From contig NZ_JACBZJ010000001.1 of NCBI RefSeq assembly GCF_013409305.1, positions 868,001 to 932,000 of the forward strand: 64,000 bases of DNA, read 5' to 3'. The DNA is from Cellulomonas soli. Lineage in GTDB: Bacteria > Actinomycetota > Actinomycetes > Actinomycetales > Cellulomonadaceae. This document shows positions 21,074 to 29,633 of this stretch, one piece after another (position 1 is the stretch's first letter; every line of letters starts with the position of its first letter). The notes below the pieces were generated by a model. The model did no database searches. It had not been told where the DNA came from and was given only the letters and a program-made list of their open reading frames with translations. Both the position numbers and the translations under genes were made by a program.

Positions 21074-22255
21074 TCAGCTGACGGTGATGCTGCCCGAGCT
21101 GGTCGGCACGAGCTCGATCCAGGTGGCTCCGGGAGCCAGCGACACGGGCTGCCCGTCCGGCCCGGTCAGCACGAGGAGCGCATCGGTCGAGGCCTTCGAC
21201 CACGTGATCGCGAGCGAGCGGCCGCCGACGGCGACCACGCCCTCGCCCGAGCCCACGAGCTTGGTCTCCGGGACCGGCGACCCGGCCGGGTCGACCGTGC
21301 CGGAGTCGACGAGCTGCACCTTGAGCGCAACCACGTTTGCCGCGGCGAGGCGAGCCCCGGAGGCCGCGGTCGCCGGGGTCGTGCCCTCGGTGCGCAGCCA
21401 CGTGCTGCTCGCGGCGTCCCACGTCCAGGACGGGTGCGCGTAGCCCGACAGCACGGTGTCGATCGTCGTGGCCGGGGTGCCGGTCTGCACGACCGTCGAC
21501 TGCTCCGCGCGGCGTGCGATCGTGAACTGGGCCTGCGGCGAGGCGCTGTGGTCGGCGTCGGCCTGCGCCCAGAACGTCTCGGGCGTGCCGAACACGTTGT
21601 GCGGCGCCGGCTTGCCGCCGGACTTGCGGTAGAAGCCGTCGTTGCCGGCGTCGTTGCTGAGCAGCTGCAGCCCGGCCGTGCTCAGCGCCTTGACGAAGCC
21701 GGCCTGGCCGCCGGAGAAGGCCACCAGCCCGTGCAGGGGCGCGGTGATCGCGGGATCCATGGGCCGCACGGACCTGATCGGCCCGACCTCCTTGGGCACC
21801 TGCGACTGGAAGACCGCGACGAAGCGCGTGACGCCGCCCTCGACCACCTGCTCCCAGACCATGTCCGCCTGGTCGATCCCGGTCTGCGGACGCACCTCGC
21901 GCGGGTTCTCGATCTTGACCGCGAGCGCGGGCCGTTCCACGACGGCGTCCGAGGCGACACCGGTGAGCGGCCAGCGTGCAGGGACGACGGGCGTCGGCGC
22001 CGGCTGCTTGTCGGCCGTCACGACCGCCGGGCTGGTCACGTCGGGCAGCGAGGCCGCGTCCGGGGGCCCTGCGCACGCCGCGAGCGCGAGCGACGCCACG
22101 GAGCCGAGCGTCGCGGCGACCCTCAGCAGCGACGTCCGCGCCCGGGGCCGGGCTGCAGGTCGTGCTGCGGATCGGGGTGCACGTCGGGCTGCGGGCGTGG
22201 CGAAGAGCCGGGCACCAGGACGGGCACGGTGGGCGGCGGTTGCGACGGTCGGCAC
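21074..22255 (-). CDS. DUF3048-domain lipoprotein (YerB-like), copy 2
   Basis: A 393-residue paralogue of the preceding protein, with a longer Arg/Ala-rich N-terminus before the signal segment and lipobox LAAC. The core blocks PALAVKIENPREVRPQTGIDQAD, ITAPLHGLVAFSGGQAG and the C-terminal GSITVS match copy 1. GTG 22255 is chosen because AAGGAG stands six bases before it; an upstream in-frame ATG lacks a ribosome site. It is divergent from menE. Function is unknown; a cell-envelope role is implied by the lipid anchor. Confidence 0.85.
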   Translation of the reverse strand: MPTVATAAHRARPGARLFATPAARRAPRSAARPAARPRARTSLLRVAATLGSVASLALAACAGPPDAASLPDVTSPAVVTADKQPAPTPVVPARWPLTGVASDAVVERPALAVKIENPREVRPQTGIDQADMVWEQVVEGGVTRFVAVFQSQVPKEVGPIRSVRPMDPAITAPLHGLVAFSGGQAGFVKALSTAGLQLLSNDAGNDGFYRKSGGKPAPHNVFGTPETFWAQADADHSASPQAQFTIARRAEQSTVVQTGTPATTIDTVLSGYAHPSWTWDAASSTWLRTEGTTPATAASGARLAAANVVALKVQLVDSGTVDPAGSPVPETKLVGSGEGVVAVGGRSLAITWSKASTDALLVLTGPDGQPVSLAPGATWIELVPTSSGSITVS

Positions 22256-22307
22256 GAGAGGCTCCTTGGGGGGACGGACCGCCGACACTCTACGGGCCGA
22301 CCGCGCC

Positions 22308-22319
22308 TACGCTGGCGAG
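22308..22319 (+). promoter_or_regulatory. Leaderless promoter -10 of menE
   Basis: TACGCT (22308-22313) is followed by GGCGAG and the menE GTG at 22320, the recurrent leaderless spacing of this window. Confidence 0.5.
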
Positions 22320-23525
22320 GTGAGCCGTCCGCTGCACGAGGTGCCGTGCCCGACGTCCTCGTCCTCGGCCGACGTGAGCACCCTGACCTCGGCACTCGTC
22401 CTGGCGATGGACGGCACGGGGCCGGCGGTCGCTCCCGTCGACGCCTCCGCCCGATCGGGCGAGGGTCGGCCGACGTCGCCGGGCACGACGACCGTCCCGG
22501 ACGACGTCGCGCTCGTGGTCCGGACCTCGGGATCCACGGGCGAGGCGCGCGGGGTGATGCTCGGGGCGGTCGCGCTGCGGGCCTCCGCGCAGGCCACGGC
22601 GGCCCGGCTCGGCGGCCCGGGACGGTGGCTGCTCGCCCTTCCCGCGCACCACGTGGCGGGACTGCAGGTGCTGGTCCGTTCGGTGCTCGCCGGCACCATG
22701 CCGGTGCTGCTGCCGCCCGGTCCGTTCCGCGCACCGGCGTTCGTCGAGGCGGCAGCCGTCCTCCACGGGCCAGGAACCGACGGCGGGCCGCGGTACGTCT
22801 CGCTCGTGCCGACCCAGCTCGTGCGGCTCCTCGACGACCCGGCAGGCACGGATGCCCTGCGGGGCTTCGACGCGGTGCTCGTCGGCGGTGCGGCCGCGTC
22901 GGGCCGCCTGCTGGAGCGCGCCCGCGACGCCCGCGTGGCCGTGGTCACCACGTACGGCATGTCGGAGACGTGCGGCGGCTGCGTGTACGACGGCGTCCCG
23001 CTCGACGGCGTGCACGTCACGGTCGCGGACGACGGCCGGATCCTGCTCGACGGCCCGGTGCTCGCGACCGGGTACCTGGGCCGGCCCGATCTCGGCGCGA
23101 CGACGTTCGTCCAGCACGGCGGGGTCCGCACGCTACGGACGTCGGACGCCGGGCGGTGGGACGAGGGCCGCCTGACGGTGCTCGGCCGTCTCGACGACGT
23201 GCTCGTGACCGGTGGCGTCAAGGTCGCCCCGGCCGCCGTGGAGGACGTCGTCGCCGGACTGCCCACCGTGGCCGAGGTCTGCGTCGTCGGGGTCGCCGAC
23301 CCGGAGTGGGGGCAGGTCGTGGTCGCGGTCGTCGTGCCGCGACCGGGCACCCACGGCCCTGCGCTCGACGAGGTGCGGGTGGTGGTCGGCGACCGGCTCG
23401 GTGCCGCTGCCGCACCCCGGCACGTGCTCACGGTCGACGCGCTGCCCGGCCGCGGGCCAGGGAAGACGGACCGCCGCGCGGTCACCGACCTCGCGGCCCG
23501 CACGATCCGCCCGGCACACCGGTGA
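22320..23525 (+). CDS. menE: o-Succinylbenzoate-CoA ligase
   Basis: MenE activates o-succinylbenzoate with ATP and CoA. The 401-residue adenylate-forming enzyme shows the P-loop RTSGSTGEARGVM near residue 70, TTYGMSETCGG, the hinge GRLDDVLVTGGVKVAP and the C-terminal catalytic lysine in GRGPGKTDRR. It is shorter than typical acyl-CoA ligases, as in other actinobacterial MenE. The GTG at 22320 is favoured over upstream codons by the -10 element and by family length. menA follows 147 bases later on the same strand. Confidence 0.92.
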   Translation: MSRPLHEVPCPTSSSSADVSTLTSALVLAMDGTGPAVAPVDASARSGEGRPTSPGTTTVPDDVALVVRTSGSTGEARGVMLGAVALRASAQATAARLGGPGRWLLALPAHHVAGLQVLVRSVLAGTMPVLLPPGPFRAPAFVEAAAVLHGPGTDGGPRYVSLVPTQLVRLLDDPAGTDALRGFDAVLVGGAAASGRLLERARDARVAVVTTYGMSETCGGCVYDGVPLDGVHVTVADDGRILLDGPVLATGYLGRPDLGATTFVQHGGVRTLRTSDAGRWDEGRLTVLGRLDDVLVTGGVKVAPAAVEDVVAGLPTVAEVCVVGVADPEWGQVVVAVVVPRPGTHGPALDEVRVVVGDRLGAAAAPRHVLTVDALPGRGPGKTDRRAVTDLAARTIRPAHR

Positions 23526-23672
23526 GCGCACCCGTCAGCGCACCGGTCACCGCTCCTGTCGCCGCTCGGTTCGCCGCACACGTGAGGCGGGCGTCACGCG
23601 CGACCGCGGGCTCGCAGGTCGGTGCGGCATGAGACGGTGGGCGCGACCCCGTGCGAACCCGAGGAGAACCCT

Positions 23673-24542
23673 GTGACGACGACCCGCGAGTGGCTGGCCG
23701 GCGCCCGCCCGCGCACGCTGCCCGCCGCCGCGGCGCCCGTGCTGGTCGGCACCGGTGCGGCCGCCCAGCTCGGGCAGGCCCACCCCGGCCGTGCGGTGCT
23801 GGCCGCGGGCGTGGCGCTCGCGCTGCAGGTCGGGGTCAACTACGCCAACGACTACTCCGACGGCGTGCGCGGCACCGATCTCGAGCGGGTCGGCCCCCTG
23901 CGCCTGACCGCCTCGGGGACCGCGAGCCCGGGTGCGGTCAAGGCGGCCGCGTTCGCCTCGTTCGGCGTCGCGGGCCTGTTCGGGCTCGCGCTGGTCCTGC
24001 TCACGGGTGACTGGTGGCTGCTGGCGGTCGGTGCCCTGGCCATCGCCGCGGCCTGGGGCTACACGGGCGGGAAGAACCCCTACGGGTACCGGGGCCTGGG
24101 CGAGGTGGGCGTGTTCACGTTCTTCGGTCTCGTCGCCGTGCTCGGCACCACATGGACGCAGGCGGGCCGACTGTCCTGGCCTGCGTGGCTCGGCGCCGTG
24201 GCGGTCGGTCTGCTCGCGTGCGCGCTGCTCATGGTCAACAACCTGCGCGACGTGCCGACGGACTCGCTGGTGGGCAAGCGCACCCTCGCGGTGCGGATCG
24301 GCGAGTCGCGGGCCCGCCAGGCGTACGCGGCGATGGTGCTGCTCCCGGTGGTGCTGGGTGCGCTGTGCGCGTTCGCCGCGCCGTGGTCGCTCCTGGTGCT
24401 TCTGCTCAGCGCGCCGGCCGTGCTGCTGGCCGTGACGGTGCTGGCCGGCGCACGCGGGCGCGCGCTGGTGCCGGTGCTCGGTGGCACCGGGATGCTCGAG
24501 CTGGCCTTCGGCGTGCTGCTCGGCGCGGGTCTCGCGCTCTGA
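23673..24542 (+). CDS. menA: 1,4-Dihydroxy-2-naphthoate polyprenyltransferase
   Basis: MenA attaches the polyprenyl tail to DHNA, giving demethylmenaquinone in the membrane. The 289-residue UbiA-family protein has about eight membrane segments and the aspartate-rich motif NYANDYSDGVRGTD, with a second motif in NNLRDVPTDSLVGKRT. The GTG 23673 follows GAGGAG at a good distance. The product is the substrate of MenG in the same window. A hairpin follows the stop codon. Confidence 0.94.
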   Translation: MTTTREWLAGARPRTLPAAAAPVLVGTGAAAQLGQAHPGRAVLAAGVALALQVGVNYANDYSDGVRGTDLERVGPLRLTASGTASPGAVKAAAFASFGVAGLFGLALVLLTGDWWLLAVGALAIAAAWGYTGGKNPYGYRGLGEVGVFTFFGLVAVLGTTWTQAGRLSWPAWLGAVAVGLLACALLMVNNLRDVPTDSLVGKRTLAVRIGESRARQAYAAMVLLPVVLGALCAFAAPWSLLVLLLSAPAVLLAVTVLAGARGRALVPVLGGTGMLELAFGVLLGAGLAL

Positions 24543-24550
24543 ACCCGTGA

Positions 24551-24566
24551 CCGGGCGTCGGCCCGG
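24551..24566. terminator. Hairpin between menA and the DUF4229 gene
   Basis: CCGGGC-GTCG-GCCCGG forms a perfect six-pair hairpin in the 27 bases between the two convergent stop codons, so it could end transcription from both sides. Confidence 0.55.
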
Positions 24567-24569
24567 CTC

Positions 24570-24932
24570 TCAGGCCGCCGGCGTCCCGCCCTCCGGGTGT
24601 GCGACCGGCTCGTCGCTCCGGGCGCCCGGTGCCGCCGAGGCCTCGGCAGCGTCCACGGCCGCGTCCTCGACGTCGGCGTCCTCCTGTGCGTGCGCCGGCA
24701 GCAGCGTGCCGCCGCCGCGAGCGGCACGCGCGTCTCGTCGTGCCGCGTCGCGGGCGGCGAGGTAGCGGGCCGCGTCGTCGCGGGGCCCCGCGAGCAGCAC
24801 GTACGAGAACCCCCAGGCGAGGAACGCCGCGACGATCGGGTTGAGCCAGGACTGCATCCCCGCCCACCACAGGCCTGCGACGCAGGCCAGGAACAGCGCG
24901 AGACGGATCACGGACCACCGCACGACAGGCAC
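24570..24932 (-). CDS. DUF4229-domain small membrane protein
   Basis: A 120-residue actinobacterial protein with two hydrophobic segments in the first 50 residues (about 8-24 and 30-48), then a charged, likely helical region rich in Ala, Arg and Asp. This matches the DUF4229 family, whose role is not known. GTG 24932 is preceded 7 bases upstream by TACGCT with no ribosome site, suggesting a leaderless transcript. It is divergent from the PLDc_N gene. Confidence 0.75.
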   Translation of the reverse strand: MPVVRWSVIRLALFLACVAGLWWAGMQSWLNPIVAAFLAWGFSYVLLAGPRDDAARYLAARDAARRDARAARGGGTLLPAHAQEDADVEDAAVDAAEASAAPGARSDEPVAHPEGGTPAA

Positions 24933-24987
24933 GCGAACCAGCGTACGACCGGTGGCCCTGCGGCCGGCACGACATACGCTGGCGGGT
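24933..24987. promoter_or_regulatory. Back-to-back leaderless promoters (DUF4229 / PLDc_N)
   Basis: TACGCT occurs on the minus strand at 24945-24940, 7 bases before one start codon, and on the plus strand at 24975-24980, 7 bases before the other. Only 29 bases separate the two boxes, so their upstream regions overlap. Confidence 0.5.
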
Positions 24988-25350
24988 ATGCGCTACCTGC
25001 CGCTCCTCCTGGCGATCGGCCTCGCCGTGTACTGCGCCCTCGACGTCGCCCGCAGCACCGAGGAGGAGCGGCTGGGTCTGCCACGCGTGGTGTGGACGGT
25101 CCTCGTCGTCGTGGCGCCGTTCGTCGGCGGGATCGTGTGGCTGGTCGTCAGCAGGTCACGGCGAGCAGCCGTGGCGACCGGCACGACCGGCTCCCCCGGC
25201 CCGTCGGTGGCTCCGGGGCGACGCCGCCCTGGTCCGGTCGCCCCGGACGACGACCCCGACTTCCTGCGCGGCCTCGACGACGAGCGCCGCCGCCGGGAGC
25301 AGGGCACGGCCGAGGGAGGCGCCGGTGAGTCCGGTCAGAGACCCGAGTAG
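24988..25350 (+). CDS. PLD nuclease N-terminal domain (PLDc_N) membrane protein
   Basis: A 120-residue protein with two membrane segments (about 2-18 and 33-55) separated by the polar loop RSTEEERLGLPRVVW, matching the PLDc_N family found in actinobacteria; no phospholipase domain follows, so no enzymatic role is implied. The C-terminal half is Pro/Arg-rich and charged. Its 3' end overlaps the convergent ccsB gene by 16 bases. The ATG fits the TACGCT element upstream. Confidence 0.7.
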   Translation: MRYLPLLLAIGLAVYCALDVARSTEEERLGLPRVVWTVLVVVAPFVGGIVWLVVSRSRRAAVATGTTGSPGPSVAPGRRRPGPVAPDDDPDFLRGLDDERRRREQGTAEGGAGESGQRPE

Positions 25351-26381
25351 GAGTGCTTGCCGGTGACGAACAGGTTGATGACCGTGAAGTTGGCGATCAC
25401 GACCGCGTAGCCGACGTAGACGATGTACGCCGCCCGGCGACCGGCCCAGCCGCGCGTGGTGCGTGCGTGCAGGTAGGCCGCGTAGACCACCCAGGCGACG
25501 AACGTGCCGACCTCCTTGGGGTCCCATCCCCAGTACCGGCCCCACGCGTGCTCGGCCCAGATGGCCCCGCCGATGAGCGTGAAGGTCCACAGCACGAAGC
25601 CGATCGAGTTCAGCCGGAACGAGAGCGCCTCGAGCTGGACCGCCGAGGGCACCTGGCGCAGCCAGGCGAACGCCGGCCCGGTGACCCGCCAGCGGGACAG
25701 CCCGCGGCGCAGCCCGTCGGCACGCGCCCAGGGCTCCTCGAGGTGCGAACGCCCCTGCTCGCGGGCGTCGCTGAGCACCTGCAGGACGGCGGCGGCGAAC
25801 GCGACCGTGAACACCCCGGTCGCAGCGATGGCCACGCCCACGTGCAGCACGAGCCAGTACGACTGCAGGGCCGGCTGCACGGCGTCGGCCTGCACGAAGA
25901 ACACCAGCAGGCCGAGCGCGAGCGCGAGCACGCCGATCCCCATGACGACGACCCCGAGGAACGCGACGGTCCGTCGGCGCTGCACGAGCGCGAGCACGAG
26001 GGTGGCCACGAGCACGCCGACGAGCGTGAACTCGTACATGTTGGCGGTGGGCCAGCGACCTGAGGCGACGCCGCGCAGCACGATGCCGGCGAGCAGCAGG
26101 GCGATGCCGAGCCAGGTCGTCGACCGGGCGATGCCCTCGGCCCGCGGCGCCCGCACGGGGGCGCCCGGACCGTCCGTGGGGTCGATGGTCACGACGGGCG
26201 AGCCCGTGCGCACGGTCGTCGGTCCGGAGGCGGCGGCCCCGACGGGGACGGCCGCGCCGCGGGCGCGCCGCGCGGACTGCTCGGCGACGGCCGACAGCGC
26301 GACCGTGTAGGCCAGCAGGGCGATCGTGAACGCGGTGGCGGCCCCCCAGACGAGGAGCGTGCTCAGGTCACCGGTGGTCAT
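25335..26381 (-). CDS. ccsB: Cytochrome c biogenesis protein CcsB (ResC)
   Basis: CcsB and ResB form the System II haem exporter and cytochrome c synthase. The 348-residue protein has about eight membrane segments and the haem-handling WWD-type block WAEHAWGRYWGWDPKEVGTFVAW near residue 280, with conserved histidines elsewhere. The ATG at 26381 overlaps the resB stop as ATGA. It is the last gene of the tlpA-ccdA-resB-ccsB operon. Confidence 0.92.
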   Translation of the reverse strand: MTTGDLSTLLVWGAATAFTIALLAYTVALSAVAEQSARRARGAAVPVGAAASGPTTVRTGSPVVTIDPTDGPGAPVRAPRAEGIARSTTWLGIALLLAGIVLRGVASGRWPTANMYEFTLVGVLVATLVLALVQRRRTVAFLGVVVMGIGVLALALGLLVFFVQADAVQPALQSYWLVLHVGVAIAATGVFTVAFAAAVLQVLSDAREQGRSHLEEPWARADGLRRGLSRWRVTGPAFAWLRQVPSAVQLEALSFRLNSIGFVLWTFTLIGGAIWAEHAWGRYWGWDPKEVGTFVAWVVYAAYLHARTTRGWAGRRAAYIVYVGYAVVIANFTVINLFVTGKHSYSGL

Positions 26382-28159
26382 GGCGTGGTCTCTTCCGTGG
26401 CGTGGGGGTGTACGGAACCAGCGGGTGGAACAGGGCTGCCGGGTGGAACAGGGCTGTGCGGCCGAACAGGGCCGTGGGGATCGGGTGAGGCGTCGGGAGC
26501 GTCGTTGCTCCCGGTGGGTGCTGCGGTGCCCAGGGTCGCCGCGAGCACACGGTCGACCTCGGCGCCGAGCCCGATGTCGTCGCCGCGCGCCAGGCCTGCG
26601 GCGCTGACCACTGTACGACCGGCACCCTCGCCGCCGGCAGGGGTGGCCCGCACCCACACGCGGCGGCGCGGCGCGAAGAGCGAGGCGGCGACCCCGGCGA
26701 ACGCCGCGAGGGCGAAGACGAGGACGAACGCGAGCGCCGGGTCGTAGCGCAGGTCGAGCGCCACGAAGCGGGGCAGGTCCTCGAACGTGACCGTGCCGAG
26801 GCCGTCGGGCAGCTCGACGGTCTCGCCCGGGCGCACGTAGAGGGTGATCGCCTTCCCCTCGCCGTCGACAGCCTGGGTCATCCGGGACTCGTCGAGCTCG
26901 TAGACGTTCTGCGGGACCCCGGTGTCCAGCCCGAGGTTGCCCGACCACACCGAGAGCACGAGCAGCGGGTCCGTGGGCTGAGGATCCCTCGAACGGTAGA
27001 TGCCGTCGCCGATCTGCTGCGCGGTCGGCAGCAGGTAGCCGACCAGGCCGATCTGCTCCTGGTCGCCGGAGACGTCGGGCACCTTGACGACGCCGCGCGA
27101 GGTGTAGACCTCGTCCTGCGGCAGGAACGGCACGGGCCCGGCGAAGGCGACCTCGCCGGCGGCGTCCCGGACGGTCACGTCGGGGGCGTACCCGTTGCCC
27201 TGCAGGTAGACCTTGGCGCCGCCGGCGGTGAGCGGGTGGTTGACCTTGATGGTCTCGGCCTGCGGCTCCTGGCCGGGCTCGGTGAGCGTGACGTGCGCGG
27301 TGAAGTCGCGCGACTGCAGCGTGTCGGCGTCGAACACGGACTCGAAGTCGTCGAGCCGGAGGGTGAACGGCACGAGGCTCGCCGGGTCGAACGCGGTGCC
27401 CTGCTCGAACGTGTCGTAGTCGGTCACGGCGTTGGCGAACCCGCGGCCCTGCACGACGAGCACCTGACCGCGGTAGTGCAGCAGCTGCCCGGTCGCCACC
27501 GAGACCAGCAGCCCGACGAGCGCGAGGTGGAAGACGAGGTTGCCGGTCTCGCGCAGGTACCCGCGCTCGGCGGTCACCGACCAGGTGCCCTCGCCCTCGT
27601 CCCGCACGTCCGCGCGGTACAGCGGCCAGAACGGCAGCCACCGTCGGCCTCGCCGCAGCACCGCGGCGGCGTCCTCGACGACCTGCCGAGCCGGCGCGTC
27701 CGACTCGGCGACGGTCTGGGCGGGGAACCGGTCGAGGCGTCGCGGGGTGCGCGGCGGGCGCCCGCGCAGGGCACGCCAGTGCACGCGCGTGCGCGGCAGG
27801 ATGCAGCCGACGAGCGAGACGAACAGCAGCAGGTAGATCGCGGAGAACCAGGCCGAGGCGTAGACGTCGAAGAAGCCGAGCCGGTCCAGCCACGGTCCCG
27901 TCGCGGCGTGCGTGCTCAGGTAGTCGGCCACCTTGGCCTGGTCCTGCGCGCGCTGCGGGAAGAGGGTGCCCGGCACGGCGGCGACGGCCAGCAGCATGAG
28001 CAGCAGCAGGGCGACCCGCATGCTCGTCAGCTGCCGCCACGTCCACCGCAGCCAGCCGACGAACCCGAGCTGCGGGAGCGTGGGCGGGGTGCCGGGTGCA
28101 CTCGTGCCCTCGCCGACGGAGAACGCGTCGTCGAGGCCTGCGGGTCGGTAGTCGCTCAT
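26378..28159 (-). CDS. resB: Cytochrome c biogenesis protein ResB (Ccs1)
   Basis: ResB partners CcsB in attaching haem to apocytochrome c outside the membrane. The 593-residue protein has three membrane segments in its first 230 residues (including RVALLLLMLLAVAAVPGTLFPQ), a large extracytoplasmic domain of about 320 residues, and a last segment followed by a Pro/Gly/His-rich tail. ATG 28159 starts 8 bases after the ccdA stop. The length fits actinobacterial ResB. Confidence 0.92.
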   Translation of the reverse strand: MSDYRPAGLDDAFSVGEGTSAPGTPPTLPQLGFVGWLRWTWRQLTSMRVALLLLMLLAVAAVPGTLFPQRAQDQAKVADYLSTHAATGPWLDRLGFFDVYASAWFSAIYLLLFVSLVGCILPRTRVHWRALRGRPPRTPRRLDRFPAQTVAESDAPARQVVEDAAAVLRRGRRWLPFWPLYRADVRDEGEGTWSVTAERGYLRETGNLVFHLALVGLLVSVATGQLLHYRGQVLVVQGRGFANAVTDYDTFEQGTAFDPASLVPFTLRLDDFESVFDADTLQSRDFTAHVTLTEPGQEPQAETIKVNHPLTAGGAKVYLQGNGYAPDVTVRDAAGEVAFAGPVPFLPQDEVYTSRGVVKVPDVSGDQEQIGLVGYLLPTAQQIGDGIYRSRDPQPTDPLLVLSVWSGNLGLDTGVPQNVYELDESRMTQAVDGEGKAITLYVRPGETVELPDGLGTVTFEDLPRFVALDLRYDPALAFVLVFALAAFAGVAASLFAPRRRVWVRATPAGGEGAGRTVVSAAGLARGDDIGLGAEVDRVLAATLGTAAPTGSNDAPDASPDPHGPVRPHSPVPPGSPVPPAGSVHPHATEETTP

Positions 28160-28166
28160 CGGCCCC

Positions 28167-29024
28167 TCACACCACCGGCACGAACGGGTCGCCGCCGGTG
28201 AGCAGCCCCTGCAGCCAGGAGGCCCACTGCGTCCACACCCCGGTGACGAGCGCGAGGCCGAGCACGACGAGCATCGCCCCGCCGGCACGCATGACTGCGA
28301 GCCGGTGCCGCCGCAGGAACCCGAGCACGCGGGCGGACCGCTCGACACCGAGGGCGACGAGCACGAACGGCAGGCCGAGCCCGACGCAGAACGCGACGGC
28401 GAGCAGCGCACCGCGCCCTGCGGAGGCGTCGGTGAGCGAGAGCGTGAGGATCGCGGCGAGGGTGGGTCCGATGCAGGGCGCCCAGCCGAGCCCGAAGGTG
28501 AGGCCGAGCAGGGGTGCACCCCACAGCCCGGCCCGCGGGGCGAGGTGCAGGCGGCGGTCCTGCTGGAGGAACGGCACGAACCCGAGGAACGCCAGTCCCA
28601 TGAGGATGACGACGACGCCCAGCACCCGGGTGATCGGGTCCTGCCAGCGCACGAGCAGGGATCCGAGCGAGCCTGCGAGCGCACCGTAGGCGACGAACAC
28701 GGCGGTGAAGCCGGCGACGAACAGGCCCACGCCGAGCGGCAGGCGGCGGCCGGCGGCGGTCTGCGCGGCGGTGCGGCTCAGCGTCCGGGTACCGCCCCTG
28801 CTCCCGCGTCGGGCGGCGGGTGAGCCCGGGTCGGGTGCCCCGCCGGGGATCCCGGCGGACATCCCACCGAGGTAGCCCAGGTACCCCGGGACGAGCGGCA
28901 GCACGCACGGCGAGGCGAACGACACGAGACCGGCGAGCACGGCGACGGGGATCGCGAGCAGCAGCGACCCGGAGACGGCCGCCTGCCCGAACGTGTCGCC
29001 GACCTCGAGCACCAGAGGTGTCAC
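28167..29024 (-). CDS. ccdA: Thiol-disulfide interchange protein CcdA
   Basis: CcdA carries reducing power across the membrane to keep apocytochrome cysteines reduced. The 285-residue protein has six or more membrane segments and the two redox cysteines in FASPCVLPLVPGYLGYLGG and GLGWAPCIGPT. A charged, Arg-rich insert of about 35 residues separates the first two segments. GTG 29024 overlaps the tlpA stop by 4 bases. Confidence 0.92.
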   Translation of the reverse strand: MTPLVLEVGDTFGQAAVSGSLLLAIPVAVLAGLVSFASPCVLPLVPGYLGYLGGMSAGIPGGAPDPGSPAARRGSRGGTRTLSRTAAQTAAGRRLPLGVGLFVAGFTAVFVAYGALAGSLGSLLVRWQDPITRVLGVVVILMGLAFLGFVPFLQQDRRLHLAPRAGLWGAPLLGLTFGLGWAPCIGPTLAAILTLSLTDASAGRGALLAVAFCVGLGLPFVLVALGVERSARVLGFLRRHRLAVMRAGGAMLVVLGLALVTGVWTQWASWLQGLLTGGDPFVPVV

Positions 29025-29632
29025 GGGGCGTCCTCGGCGAGCAGGTCGTCGACGAGGGTGCGCAGCGTGGAGGCGTCGGCGAGCCCGAGGATGCGTGCGG
29101 CGACCCGGCCCTCGCGGTCGAGGACGACGGTCGTCGGGACGGCGTTGACCGGGACGGTGCCCTGCAGCGCGGCGACGGCCGTCCCGTCGGTGTCGGCCAG
29201 GCTCGGGTAGGGCACCTCGAACTGGCGCTGGAACGCCTGCGCGGCGCCCGCGGCGTCGGTGCCGTTGATGCCGAGCACGTGCACGTCCTGCTCGGCGTAG
29301 TCGGTGGCGAGCGCGACGAGGTCGGGGGCCTCGGCACGGCAGGGCGGGCATGCGGCGTACCAGGTGTTGAGCACGACGACGTCCCCCCGCCAGTCCGTGA
29401 CGTCGTGCGCGGCACCCTCGAAATCGGTGCCGGCGACAGCGACGGGTCCGGGGCGTTCGTCGACGGCCCACGTGGTGGTGGAGCCGTCCCCCGACTGGTA
29501 GCCCTGGTCGGCGACGTCCGAGGCGCCGGTCCCGGTGCCCGCGCTGCTGCAGCCGGCGAGCAGGCCGAGCACGAGCGCGGCGGTGCCGAGGAGCGTCGCG
29601 CGCCGACCCCCGGCCCGTGTCCCGACCCGCAC
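29021..29632 (-). CDS. TlpA/ResA-like lipoprotein thioredoxin
   Basis: A 203-residue membrane-tethered thioredoxin, likely the ResA function that reduces apocytochrome c with electrons from CcdA. The signal segment ends in lipobox LAGC, and the active site is WYAACPPCRAEAP; CPPC differs from the usual CEPC of ResA but is seen in TlpA-type proteins. The cis-proline block VNAVPTTVVLD is present. The GTG at 29632 is separated by one base from the preceding stop codon. Confidence 0.88.
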   Translation of the reverse strand: MRVGTRAGGRRATLLGTAALVLGLLAGCSSAGTGTGASDVADQGYQSGDGSTTTWAVDERPGPVAVAGTDFEGAAHDVTDWRGDVVVLNTWYAACPPCRAEAPDLVALATDYAEQDVHVLGINGTDAAGAAQAFQRQFEVPYPSLADTDGTAVAALQGTVPVNAVPTTVVLDREGRVAARILGLADASTLRTLVDDLLAEDAP

Positions 29633-29633
29633 G

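Noticed and set aside
25335..25350. The 16-base overlap of ccsB and the PLDc_N gene as a sequencing error
   Set aside because: Both frames end in normal C-termini, and convergent short overlaps are common; no frameshift is needed to explain it.
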